Assembly: GCF_016811235.1 (NCBI RefSeq)
Contig: NZ_JAFBID010000026.1
Coordinates: 1-64,000 of the forward strand
Length of the DNA stretch: 64,000 nucleotides
Direction of reading: 5' to 3'
Origin: Microvirga arabica
GTDB taxonomy: Bacteria > Pseudomonadota > Alphaproteobacteria > Rhizobiales > Beijerinckiaceae
Part shown: in pieces, positions 17,692 to 25,425 of the stretch
Position numbering within the stretch: position 1 is the stretch's first letter
How the letters are laid out: every line of letters starts with the position of its first letter
The notes under the pieces: generated by a model
Database searches by the model: none
What the model was told of the DNA's origin: nothing
Seen by the model: only the letters and a program-made list of their open reading frames with translations
Position numbers and translations under genes: made by a program

Positions 17692-18084
17692 ATGAAGAAG
17701 AAGTTTGTCACCGCGCTCGTCTTGAGCGCAGGCGCGGCTTTCGTTGGCCAAGCGGCCGCAGCCCCGGCAAAGCCGGCCTCCTACGATGGCACCTGGAGTG
17801 TCCGCCTGGTCACGGAGGCAGGGAGCTGTGATGCGAGCTACCACTACACCATCGCCGTCGAGGATGGCCGCGTGCGTCCGATCTCGGCTGCGGGCGCGAG
17901 TGTGTCCGGCGGCGTGGGGCGCGACGGCAGCGTGACGCTTAGCGTTCAGCGCAGCATCGCGCAGGCGCAAGCGTCGGGCCGCCTGCGGGCCAGTTCCGGC
18001 TCCGGGACATGGCGTCTGGCCATGCTTGGATGCACCGGCCGGTGGACGGCCGAGCGCGGAACCGTTCAAGCCCAGGCCAGCTAA
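17692..18084 (+). CDS. Small secreted protein
   Basis: 130 residues from the ATG at 17692, after GGGAG. Signal peptide MKKKFVTALVLSAGAAFVGQ ending near Ala-Ala-Ala-Ala (residues 22-25). The mature part begins SYDGTWSVRLVTEAGSCDASYHY and ends with LAMLGCTGRW, two Cys that could pair. The layout (GTWS opening, beta strands, Cys, central Ser/Gly-rich strand) resembles small rhizobial exported proteins. Likely periplasmic. Confidence 0.65.
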   Translation: MKKKFVTALVLSAGAAFVGQAAAAPAKPASYDGTWSVRLVTEAGSCDASYHYTIAVEDGRVRPISAAGASVSGGVGRDGSVTLSVQRSIAQAQASGRLRASSGSGTWRLAMLGCTGRWTAERGTVQAQAS

Positions 18085-18387
18085 GCAGCCTCACTTCAGC
18101 CTGCCGGCATTCTTTGGCTCCGCGCTGAAAGTGCCGGCTCGCGCATCTCTCCACTTGGAACGATGCTGCCGGATCGGATGACGTGGGTGGTCCTGCCGCC
18201 TTTCTCCTTCTGGGGCGACATTGCTACTCGCCTCAGCGGCGCCTTCGCCACACCTCCAGGCGGGCTGAGCAGGCCTGATCCTCGGCCGCTAGTAGCTTCG
18301 TGGCTCGTATGATCGGGAATGTGTTCGGCGTCGGTTGTAATGCAGAGATCAAACCCATTGAAGTTGGCTGTCCGGGGGGCGCCGGGC
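18085..18387. other. Intergenic, no feature seen
   Basis: No convincing frame or hairpin on either strand. Confidence 0.3.
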
Positions 18388-18612
18388 TCACATCGTGAGC
18401 CGGCCCGCAAGCGCCATACAGAAGCCGATCGTGCTAGCCGCTGGGCTTGTCCGCTTGAGACCCTGACGTTTCGGCAAGGCAGAGAGAACGAAAACGGCCA
18501 CGACCGCTGCGAAGATCGCCGTTTGGCCGGCCCACTCGGGTGCGCTGCTGGCAAATGGTCCGAGGATCAGCCCGGAGATCAGGAGTGTGAGAAGAGTGCT
18601 CCAGAACAGCAT
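18388..18612 (-). CDS. Small membrane protein, DUF1328-like
   Basis: 74 residues. It begins MLFWSTLLTLLISGLILGPF and has a second span (GQTAIFAAVVAVFVLSALP), similar in spacing to the DUF1328 (YtjA) pattern of two short helices with a Gly/Ala turn between. The C-terminal 25 residues are hydrophilic, then weakly hydrophobic. No good ribosome-binding site. Probably inner membrane. Confidence 0.45.
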   Translation of the reverse strand: MLFWSTLLTLLISGLILGPFASSAPEWAGQTAIFAAVVAVFVLSALPKRQGLKRTSPAASTIGFCMALAGRLTM

Positions 18613-18813
18613 CAGTCATTATGGTTCATCATGATGGCCGAAGTTTTAAAGTGGGGTTCCTTAACGGCAGCTGTACGAAGAGGCAGGCTTGATCATCGAG
18701 CATCGTCGTAAGCACCACCATCCGGTTTGATCGCCATCGGTTTGACGTTCGTGTGTGCTGGAACCATGCCCCTGGCGCTGAGTTAGCCCGGGCAATCAAC
18801 AAGGGGGTCCTCC

Positions 18814-19134
18814 ATGCACAAGACCGTCATCACATTGGCTTCATTGGCCGCGCTCACGATGTTCCCGTCTCTCGCCTCGGCCCAGAATCGCACAGCTGTC
18901 GGCGTCGGGATCGGTGCGGTGGCAGGGGCAGTTGTTGGTGGTCCAATCGGCGCGGCCGTCGGCGGGGTGATTGGCGGTGTGATCGGTGCGAGCACGGACC
19001 AGCGCCGCACCCGTGCGTACCGCAGCAACCGGAAATCATATTACTCGAGCTACAAGGACAACCGCCGCTCGGTGAGGCAGCCTGTCCGCCGTGAGGCTCC
19101 TTCTCGTAAACGCGAGTTCTATCCACTCGGCTAA
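18814..19134 (+). CDS. Secreted glycine-zipper protein
   Basis: 106 residues. Signal peptide VITLASLAALTMFPSLASAQ is followed by a glycine-zipper stretch (VGIGAVAGAVVGGPIGAAVG, about residues 28-60). A basic, Tyr/Arg-rich tail (RTRAYRSNRKSYYSSYKDNR) follows. It shares the zipper with the proteins at 16989 and 54946 but lacks the DUF1236 segment of the latter. Likely envelope-associated. GGGGG upstream is a plausible ribosome-binding site. Confidence 0.65.
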   Translation: MHKTVITLASLAALTMFPSLASAQNRTAVGVGIGAVAGAVVGGPIGAAVGGVIGGVIGASTDQRRTRAYRSNRKSYYSSYKDNRRSVRQPVRREAPSRKREFYPLG

Positions 19135-19493
19135 TCCTGTCCGCCCTCTTTGGTAGTCGCGAGATGTGTCGCACCTGACGTCCTGCGGCGCAATCGCGAG
19201 ATCAGTTGATCGACGCGAGGTGTTCTGCCCCAGGAATGGGACGGTCGGCTTAGATGATCGTGTCAATGAGCCATCGTGAGAGCTCACCGTTGTGGAGGCC
19301 GGATTCTCAGTGATCCAGGCAGCGCTTTGGTCCACTCATGGGGAGCGGATGCTGCACAGCTCATGCCTCAACGAGCAGAGCGAGAGGTAATTGTCGTGGA
19401 GTAGAGCATCACTGAAGTGTTCAAGTGCTGGCTCATCGATGCCGTATTCCGGCGCTTTCCTCCTGGCTGATTCTGAAACAGGAGCGTTCACTC
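19135..19493. other. Intergenic, about 360 bases, no supported gene
   Basis: No convincing frame, promoter or hairpin was seen. Confidence 0.3.
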
Positions 19494-19667
19494 ATGGATT
19501 TCTCAGAAGCATTACGCATGGCCGAACGGACCCTGACCGAAGGCGCGACTCTCGCTGAACTCAGAGAGCTCGCCTGTGATCTTCGGGCTCTCACCCCCGA
19601 CAGCGCTCTCGCTGACCTTATCGAGATCCGAATCCAGGTCATTGAGGACCGTTGGCAAGTTGATTGA
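19494..19667 (+). CDS. Small helical hypothetical protein
   Basis: 57 residues from the ATG at 19494 with AGGAG upstream. MDFSEALRMAERTLTEGATL then AELRELACDLRAL and DLIEIRIQVIEDRW are amphipathic helices. No signal peptide. Unknown function. An upstream extension to 19425 is open but has no ribosome-binding site. Confidence 0.5.
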   Translation: MDFSEALRMAERTLTEGATLAELRELACDLRALTPDSALADLIEIRIQVIEDRWQVD

Positions 19668-19921
19668 GGCCACAGCAGATCCAGGTCAGACGGCCTTGCT
19701 CAGGTGTGAGCGCAGTTCGGGGCCGCTCAGAAAGCATGTATGTTGGGGGGTGTTCCTGCAGAACGCTCATCCAAACAGAGACCCACCCTTTAGTAGCGTC
19801 ATGACAATGGTACGATGACCGGTCTCAACAGATCCCATGTATGGCTTTTGTGAGTTCGACGTCATGTCTGGCGCGCAGCCCTTGCATGAAGCTCGTCAGC
19901 TTGCTCAGACACGGCGAGTCA

Positions 19922-20055
19922 ACGATATCAGCAGCGGCTGATATCAACGCGGCACCGCTTTCTTCCTCCCGGCGCTGCCGCATCGGCCGTTCCCTCTGGA
20001 AGGTTTTGACCCAAATGTCGAACCTCAACTTCGCCGGGCCCATGGCCCGGCTTTT
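19922..20055 (+). ncRNA. Candidate small RNA (hairpin, CCTCCC, terminator)
   Basis: A perfect 9-bp hairpin (GATATCAGC at 19924-19932, loop AGCG) is followed by a Cys-rich-free, pyrimidine-rich stretch with TTCCTCCC near 19965. A terminator follows: GCCGGGCC (20033-20040), loop CAT, GGCCCGGC (20044-20051), then TTTTTC. This resembles alphaproteobacterial trans-acting sRNAs with an anti-Shine-Dalgarno loop. The promoter is weak (TTGCTC 17 bases before GATATC). A minus-strand frame (19825-19983) overlaps it and is an alternative reading. Confidence 0.4.
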
Positions 20056-20480
20056 TCTTGCCTGTTGCTGAGACGATTGCGACGCGGCCCGATCACAGAT
20101 TTGCTGCCCCTCACTTCCTTCAACAGGTCCGCGTCATGACGGCGGAGCGCCTATCGCTCCTCTCGTGACGAGGATTGCGCGTGAACGCATAGCCCGGCGT
20201 AAACCTGCAATCAGGTCAATCTCACAGTGGCGACTCCACTCCGTCAGAGAACCGCCTCATTCGGCGGCATGTGATGTAAGCCGGTTGCCATTGCACCTAT
20301 CGCCTTCGTTATGACTCATCTCGGCACAGCCTGATCCCAGTCCCTGTTAACGTCTCGTTAACCCTGTTGTCCGACGATGACCTCAACCGGCCCTGTGGCA
20401 GTTTTCTCAGGTGCCTGATTTCCAAACAAGCTTTCCATTTCAGGGTGCGTTTCCACGCGCTCCGTACAAGGTATTCCGTC
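20056..20480. other. Intergenic, about 420 bases, no supported gene
   Basis: No convincing frame before the ATG at 20481. Confidence 0.3.
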
Positions 20481-20882
20481 ATGAGCCGACAGCCGCTTGT
20501 ATTGCTTGTTCCCCCGGATCGTTTGACGGGCATGACGACATCCAGTCATCTCGCCGGCTATGGTCTCGAGATCATCACGGCCAGCAGCGTGGAAGCGGCA
20601 CGGGATCTGCTGCGCACGAACCGACGCATCAGTGTTTTGGTCATTGATACGGATCTTGGTCAGGCTGATGACGGTTTGTCCCTCGCCAAGAGCGCCCGTG
20701 TGTCTGATCCCGATCTCAAGGTGATCTACACGTCACGAATGCCATTCAGGTTGAGGGAGTCCGAGAAAGTCAGCGGGGCTCCCTGCGTGCGCACGCCTTA
20801 TCGACCGCACCAACTGGTGGGCGTGATCGGTCAACTCGTTCGGCGGCATCCTGCAGAAGAGTTGGAGGCTTACGCGGCCTGA
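20481..20882 (+). CDS. Degenerate response-regulator receiver
   Basis: 133 residues from the ATG at 20481 (AAGG ribosome-binding site). The fold follows a receiver: VLLVPPD, GYGLEIITASSVEAARDLL, VLVIDTDLGQADDGLSLAKSA, LKVIYTS, and VRTPYRPHQLVGVIGQL. The acidic pair after strand 1 (usually DDE or EDE) is PPD, and the switch Lys of the KP(F/Y) motif is Thr (RTPY). The Asp in IDTDL could still be the acceptor site, but Mg-dependent phosphorylation is doubtful. No output domain. Confidence 0.65.
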   Translation: MSRQPLVLLVPPDRLTGMTTSSHLAGYGLEIITASSVEAARDLLRTNRRISVLVIDTDLGQADDGLSLAKSARVSDPDLKVIYTSRMPFRLRESEKVSGAPCVRTPYRPHQLVGVIGQLVRRHPAEELEAYAA

Positions 20883-20997
20883 GCATCAATGCAAGGGCGG
20901 AGCTGCGGTGCTCTGTCTGGAGCATGACAGGACCGGGAACCGGATAGGCCGTGGGGCGTCAATCCTGGCATACCTTGGACCTGGTGAATGGACCCGC

Positions 20998-21414
20998 ATG
21001 ACGCTTGCCCTTTCTGTGCGCCAGCCCTTTGCCTGGGCGATCTTTCACGCCGGCATGGAGATCGAGAACCGAGACTGGCCGACCCAGCAGCGCGGGCGCG
21101 TTCTGATCCACGCTCCAGCCATCGTGCGGCAGGAGGACTACAGCATCTTTCAGCAGGCGTGTCGGAATCCTGAGCACTGGTTGTGTCAGGCAATCGCCCG
21201 CGGTGGTGGCCTGCCACGGAAAGAGGACCTCGCTAGGGGAGGGATCGTGGGCGAAGTCGAGATCGCCGATTGCGTGACCGAGCATCCCTCACCCTGGTTC
21301 TCCGGCCCGTATGGCTTCGTGTTGCGGCACGCCCGCGTGCTCCGGTTCAAGCCGCTGCCCGGTGCACTCCGCTTCTTCGATGTTGATGAGTGTTCTCCCG
21401 ACGAATCCCTGTGA
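20998..21414 (+). CDS. ASCH-domain protein
   Basis: 138 residues from the ATG at 20998. MTLALSVRQPFAWAIFHAGM, IENRDWPTQQRGRVLIHAP, RGGIVGEVEIADCVTEHPSPW and GPYGFVLRHARVL are the strands of an ASCH domain, a PUA-like beta barrel thought to bind RNA or nucleotides. The family's GKxxIExR-like segment appears as AGMEIENRDW. Single-domain, normal length for the family. No ASCH-associated partner gene adjoins. Confidence 0.8.
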   Translation: MTLALSVRQPFAWAIFHAGMEIENRDWPTQQRGRVLIHAPAIVRQEDYSIFQQACRNPEHWLCQAIARGGGLPRKEDLARGGIVGEVEIADCVTEHPSPWFSGPYGFVLRHARVLRFKPLPGALRFFDVDECSPDESL

Positions 21415-21562
21415 TCGGCAGGTCTGGCGCTTCCACGCCATCCTACCGTGTTGGAGCTTTCGAACGGCACCGGTTTGTTTGGCACAGCAGCACGACGCAT
21501 GGAGCAACCGTCTTCTGCATGCCGGGCTGCGGCGAAGGGCGGGGCGTCAGCGGAACTGGCCT

Positions 21563-21898
21563 TCACCCATTCGGAAAGCCATAGCTTCTTGGCTCTATCT
21601 TTCGCGCCAACGTGTCGAGCCCTTGATGCTTCCAAACCCGACCGGCAATATTCCGCACCAAGCGTGCCGCATCGGCAAGTTCCTGATCGGCGCGGGTTGT
21701 GGCGCGGCTCTCGACACTCTCCAGCACCAACATGACCTGGCTGCGGTTCTCAGATGGCAGTGCGATCAGCGTTGCCTCGAGGTCCGAGGGACTGCCAAGC
21801 GAGGCGTCCGTCTGCCGCGCCATGGCGTAAAGCCGTTCCAGGATGATGGTGAAGGCTTGTGAAGCCTCTGGCTTCGAGGTCCGGGGGAGTGGTCTCAT
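21563..21898 (-). CDS. Small protein, member 3 of the three-gene paralogous family
   Basis: 111 residues when started at the ATG at 21898 (AAGGG ribosome-binding site). An upstream in-frame ATG at 21946 would also lie inside the predicted transcript. The core SPSDLEATLIALPSENRSQVMLVLESVES aligns with TLVALPSFYRRRVVLALQS (3538) and TLAALPWVLRRRLVLMLQS (16494), and the final helix (AARLVRNIAGRVW) also matches. It is the most divergent member. It has its own EcfG-type promoter at 21985. Cytosolic, unknown function. Confidence 0.65.
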   Translation of the reverse strand: MRPLPRTSKPEASQAFTIILERLYAMARQTDASLGSPSDLEATLIALPSENRSQVMLVLESVESRATTRADQELADAARLVRNIAGRVWKHQGLDTLARKIEPRSYGFPNG

Positions 21899-21984
21899 AG
21901 ATACCCTTGCAGATTCTTGGCGGATACTCGAACAGCCGCTCTTCATTGTTGATGTCAGCCTGACGGATCAGGTTGAGCCCACAT

Positions 21985-22009
21985 AACGCCAAGCTGCGAG
22001 GAAGGTTCC
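21985..22009 (-). promoter_or_regulatory. EcfG-type promoter (exact consensus)
   Basis: On the minus strand GGAAC, 16 bases, CGTT. It lies 87 bases before the ATG at 21898. Confidence 0.7.
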
Positions 22010-22204
22010 GGATTTGCGGGCGGATCCCGACCACTGTTCTGAAGGCTCCATGAGTGTCAGTGCCTGGCGGCTCAGTGAGAGGTCGGCTGCCGTTTCCGTT
22101 CCTGAACGACACCTGAAGGACCCGTTCCGACAGGCGTCACGCCGTTTCCATCATCCTGCGTCCCACAGTCGGCTCGCATGAGGCCTGACCGTCAGGAGGG
22201 TTTG

Positions 22205-22573
22205 ATGAAGGCACCAACGGTGATCCTCGCAGGAGTTTTAGCCGGTCTTTGTTTTGGGACGGCGGTCCAGGCGGCCGACTACCGGGACGAGCCTTACGCA
22301 GAGGTGGAAACCCACCGCCACAGCCAGATTTTCGAGGTGCCGCAGGAGCGTCCCTTGCCGCCTCGCTTCCATGAGGAGCAGGCGTATCGTGGCGCACGCT
22401 ATGTTGAGGAGGAGCGGGCCTATGACCGCCCTGTGCCAGGTTGGCGCTCTTGGGGCCATCCGGTCGCGGCTCGTCGGTGGCAGGGCCCGGGCAGCGATTG
22501 CCGCGTGATCATCAAACGACGGGAGAACCCATGGGGCGAAATCACCGTACGCCGCATCCGGGTTTGCGACTGA
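22205..22573 (+). CDS. Secreted protein with C-terminal CRVIIKRR motif
   Basis: 122 residues from the ATG at 22205 (AGGAGGG upstream). Signal peptide KAPTVILAGVLAGLCFGTAVQA. The mature part is rich in Tyr, Arg and Glu (YRDEPYAEVETHRH). It ends with DCRVIIKRRENPWGEITVRR and RVCD, two cysteines that could form a disulfide around a short beta hairpin, a pattern I associate with small exported proteins of rhizobia and methylobacteria. Likely periplasmic. It may share an operon with the gene at 22632. Confidence 0.65.
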   Translation: MKAPTVILAGVLAGLCFGTAVQAADYRDEPYAEVETHRHSQIFEVPQERPLPPRFHEEQAYRGARYVEEERAYDRPVPGWRSWGHPVAARRWQGPGSDCRVIIKRRENPWGEITVRRIRVCD

Positions 22574-22631
22574 TGAGGCCCTGGACCAATGCAGGCGTGC
22601 TAAGCTGGCCAGTGGGGTGAGGAGGACGATC

Positions 22632-22994
22632 ATGAGATCGACAGTGTCGCTCGTTGTCGCCGGGGTGGTCGCATTTGGTTCGATTGCTCCGGCCTCGTCC
22701 CAGTCGACCCAAGGAACCGCAGTTGAAACCGGCGCACCACGCCTGCTTCCCCCGAACAAGCAGAAGATGATTCAGGAGCAGGTGCGGCGTTCGCCCGACT
22801 TGCCGAAAGCAAGTCTGGGTGAGCCGCTCCGTGTTGGGATGACAATCCCGGACGAGGTGGAGGTGATGGGATTGCCGCAGGATGCAGCGACCACCGTCGC
22901 GACCGTGACAACGTACAGCTACATCATCGTGGGAGACCAGATTGCCATCGTCGAGCCCGAGACCCGCAAGGTGATCCAGCTCATCAAGCGCTAG
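22632..22994 (+). CDS. Secreted DUF1236-like protein
   Basis: 120 residues from the ATG at 22632, preceded by GAGGAGG (the GTG at 22617 overlaps this site). Signal peptide STVSLVVAGVVAFGSIAPASSQ. The C-terminal half (LRVGMTIPDEVEVMGLPQDA, SYIIVGDQIAIVEPETRKVIQLI) is a DUF1236 segment: a Gly/Val turn, then three strands ending in a DP/EP-x-TRK-V motif. The protein at 54946 has the same segment. It starts 58 bases after the upstream gene, so the two may be co-transcribed. Periplasmic. Confidence 0.7.
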   Translation: MRSTVSLVVAGVVAFGSIAPASSQSTQGTAVETGAPRLLPPNKQKMIQEQVRRSPDLPKASLGEPLRVGMTIPDEVEVMGLPQDAATTVATVTTYSYIIVGDQIAIVEPETRKVIQLIKR

Positions 22995-23060
22995 CCCCTC
23001 TCTTGTGCAGCCCGCTAGTAACCTGGTGCCGGCGTGGGGGCTGAGCCAACCCTTCTCGCA

Positions 23061-23507
23061 TCATATTGCTATGGGAAAGGGCACCACCGTTCCCTCTGCA
23101 AAATCTGCCTCAGCCCTGGCGACTCTGGCGGCTTGGGCACGTTCGACGGCCGATTGCACATACGACACCAGGGTGTCGCTGGGACAGGGCTTGGCCAGGA
23201 ACGCGGCTCCCGGCGGCAGGTCGCCGGCCTGCGGCCATTCTCGTCCCGACGTGATCAGGATTTCGGTGCCGGGCCAGAGCTCGTGAACCTGGCGGGCCAG
23301 CGCATAGCCGTTCACCCCCGGTGGCATCTCCACATCCGAGAGCAACACGTCCACCTCAACCCCAGCATTCATGACGGTGAGGGCCTCGTCGGCGCTGGCC
23401 GCTTCGATGACACGGAAGTCAGCTTCGATGAGAATGTCAGCCGTCACCAGCCGCACCAGCGGCTCGTCCTCGACCAGCAAGACGACACCTGAAAAGGGAT
23501 TGGACAC
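23061..23507 (-). CDS. Receiver-only response regulator
   Basis: 148 residues. A single receiver domain with all key residues: VVLLVEDEPLVR (acidic pocket), VDVLLSDVEMPPGVNGY (phospho-acceptor Asp), ILITSGR (Thr/Ser switch) and FLAKPCPSDTLVSYV (Lys). A 25-residue Ala/Arg tail replaces an output domain. It is one of at least eight receiver genes in this window and a close relative of those at 24642 and 46986. A role as a phosphate carrier or sink for the HWE kinases at 45574 and 47455 is plausible but inferred. Confidence 0.85.
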   Translation of the reverse strand: MSNPFSGVVLLVEDEPLVRLVTADILIEADFRVIEAASADEALTVMNAGVEVDVLLSDVEMPPGVNGYALARQVHELWPGTEILITSGREWPQAGDLPPGAAFLAKPCPSDTLVSYVQSAVERAQAARVARAEADFAEGTVVPFPIAI

Positions 23508-23708
23508 AGGACTAACAGATCAAAAATGACAAGGTAGAGCGTGATTGCCGCGCTTTGGTTCCGCCCGCGTGGAAACCTAGGCCCTTCGGACCGAGACGGC
23601 AGGGTTCAGGAGTTTCAGTCTCGCAAGGGGCACCACATTACATGCTCGGGTAAGAACTCCCAGGGCTACAGCCCGATACCCGGCCAACCGGTTGCGTAAG
23701 GGATCATC

Positions 23709-24123
23709 ATGAATGCTGCATCGGTCACGGCTTTCCCACGCCGGACGCCCCTGACCATTCTGGTCGTCGAAGGCAATGTCCTGACGCGCTCCGCCATCAG
23801 CGACGAACTGCGAGCCCATGGGGTTCAAGGTCCTGGAGGCGAGTTCCGCCGATGATGCCCTCACGCTGCTCGACAGCATGCGCATCGACCTCCTGCTCGT
23901 CGACATCCACTTGCCGGGGGCGCAAGACGGGCTGGACGTCGCCTGTCACGTACACGCCCGTGGCATGCCCACCCGGATGATCCTCACGTCAGGGGTGTCA
24001 GAAGCCTCAGCCATCCCGGACCTGGATGACTTGGGCCTGTTCATCCGCAAACCCTACCTGATCTCGCGCGTGATCAGTCTCGTCAGCCACAGCCTCAGCT
24101 GGTCGGACCCATCCACGTTATGA
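23709..24123 (+). pseudogene. Receiver-only response regulator, frameshifted
   Basis: The ATG at 23709 opens a frame (TPLTILVVEGNVLTRSAIS, ELRAHG) that leaves register at a GGGG run (23820-23823) and stops after 48 codons. The +1 frame then continues MGFKVLEASSADDALTLLDS, LLLVDIHLPGAQDGLD, MILTSG and FIRKPYLISRVI. Removing one G restores a complete receiver of about 137 residues. The acidic pocket is also weakened (VVEGN for VVEDE). Either a real indel or a homopolymer base-call error. Confidence 0.75.
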
Positions 24124-24174
24124 TGTCCCATTGTAAGCTTTGGAACAAAGCGCAAGCGTGGCGAGTGGCTCGTC

Positions 24175-24595
24175 ATGTGCCCTGCATCGACCAACCTCAC
24201 ACCTCAATCCGACACTCCTGCGCCAACAATCCTCGTGGTCGAGGACGAGGTTCTGGTCCGCTTGGTGATCGCCGATTACCTGCGCGAGTGCGGCTACAAG
24301 GTCTACGAGGCTGTCAATGCGGGCGAAGCTCTCGAAGTGCTTCAATCGTCCAGGGTGCCGATCGACGTCGTGTTCAGCGACGTTCAGATGCCTGGGGAAA
24401 TCGACGGGTTCGGATTGGCGCGCTGGGTTCGGGCCAACAAGCCCGGCGTTCAGGTCATCCTCACCTCCGGGGTCGAGCGCTCGGGACATTGCGGCAACCC
24501 TTTGTGAGGCTGGCCAATTGCTGGAGAAATCTTACCCGCCACACGACGTGGTTGATCGGATCCAGCAGCTCATTGGGAAGGCCAAACGTTCCTGA
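24175..24595 (+). pseudogene. Receiver-only response regulator, frameshifted near its end
   Basis: The first frame is a good receiver (ILVVEDEVLVRLVIADYL, VVFSDVQMPGEIDGF, VILTSGVER) but runs out of register near 24475-24482 and ends at 24507. The +1 frame supplies the missing end (ARDIAATLCEAGQLLEKSYP, PHDVVDRIQQLIGKAKRS), which contains the switch Lys. The lesion is not at a long homopolymer. It lies directly after another frameshifted receiver gene in the same direction. Confidence 0.75.
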
Positions 24596-24641
24596 CGAAC
24601 CCAGCTCACCATAAGCAACGTCCCTGGGCGCACCCAAGCCG

Positions 24642-25097
24642 ATGGGGCACTCACGGAACCGAGTTTCGGCGACAACCGTTGCTGCTCCTATGAAGGTGAA
24701 GCCGCGTGCCCCGATCCTTGACCAGCCTGTTGTGCTCCTGGTGGAGGACGAGCCGTTGGTGCGGCTGACTCAGGTGGACATCCTCCGTGAAGCCGGCTTC
24801 TGGGTGCTGGAAGCGGAGAATGCGGATGAGGCGTTTGAGACCCTCAGGCGGCGCAAGGACGTTGGCGTCGTCCTCACGGACGTCGACATGCCCGGCTCCC
24901 TCGATGGTTTCGAGTTCGCGCGCCTTGTGGCGCAGGGCTGGCCGGAGGTCGGCGTGCTGGTCATCTCGGGCAAAGCTTTCCCGAACCCCGGGGATATGCC
25001 GCCATCGGCCGTGTTCATCGCCAAGCCGGTATACCCCGATGCCCTCGTCGAGCACTTGCACGCACTGATGAGCCGCCACAATCCCGCCGAAGGGTGA
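24642..25097 (+). CDS. Receiver-only response regulator
   Basis: 151 residues (an ATG at 24690 would shorten it by 16). Intact receiver: VVLLVEDEPLVRLTQVDIL, VVLTDVDMPGSLDGFEFARL, VLVISGKAFPNPGDMPP and FIAKPVYPDALVEHL. No output domain. It shares the unusual P-x-P-GD(M/L)P insertion before the final strand with the regulators at 23061 and 46986, which marks one subfamily. It lies downstream of the two broken receivers; together they look like a tandem duplication array. Confidence 0.85.
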   Translation: MGHSRNRVSATTVAAPMKVKPRAPILDQPVVLLVEDEPLVRLTQVDILREAGFWVLEAENADEAFETLRRRKDVGVVLTDVDMPGSLDGFEFARLVAQGWPEVGVLVISGKAFPNPGDMPPSAVFIAKPVYPDALVEHLHALMSRHNPAEG

Positions 25098-25348
25098 CCC
25101 TGGAAGCGAACAGGCCATGATCGAGCGGATCGATCGAGACCGCTCTCCGGGAATGCCCCTGCCCATGACAATCCAATCGCCATCAGGATTGTTGGAAAGT
25201 CTCTGGTCAGGCTCGCCCGAACGCATGTCTGCGCCTTGCGATGACCGGCAGGTTCTCAGCCCCTCAAGGCCGATCCGGTGCCGCTCCAAAGGCATCAGCA
25301 GGGCACACGAGTGTTCGCCGCCGCCGGGCCTTGAGGAGCTTGGCTCTA

Positions 25349-25373
25349 GGAACCCTGTCCCGTCATAGGGGTT
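25349..25373 (+). promoter_or_regulatory. Possible EcfG-type promoter in a 328-base intergenic region
   Basis: GGAAC, 16 bases, GGTT, one base off consensus, 52 bases before the start of the repeat protein at 25426. Nothing else was seen between 25098 and 25425. Confidence 0.4.
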
Positions 25374-25425
25374 CTCAAGGGGTCACCAAAGACAATCTAG
25401 CCTCCTGATCTCATGGAGAGAAGAA

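Noticed and set aside
19825-20043. Minus-strand small ORF with SAAADIVDSP and KLTSFMQGLRA segments
   Set aside because: It looks partly protein-like, but it lies antisense to a hairpin and terminator that fit a small RNA better, and its start has no ribosome-binding site. Not excluded.
20998-21414. Possible toxin-antitoxin or defence role for the ASCH gene
   Set aside because: No partner gene with defence or toxin features is adjacent.
22105-22128. Minus-strand GGAAC-N15-CGTT
   Set aside because: The spacer is one base short and a better placed exact match exists at 21985 for the same gene.
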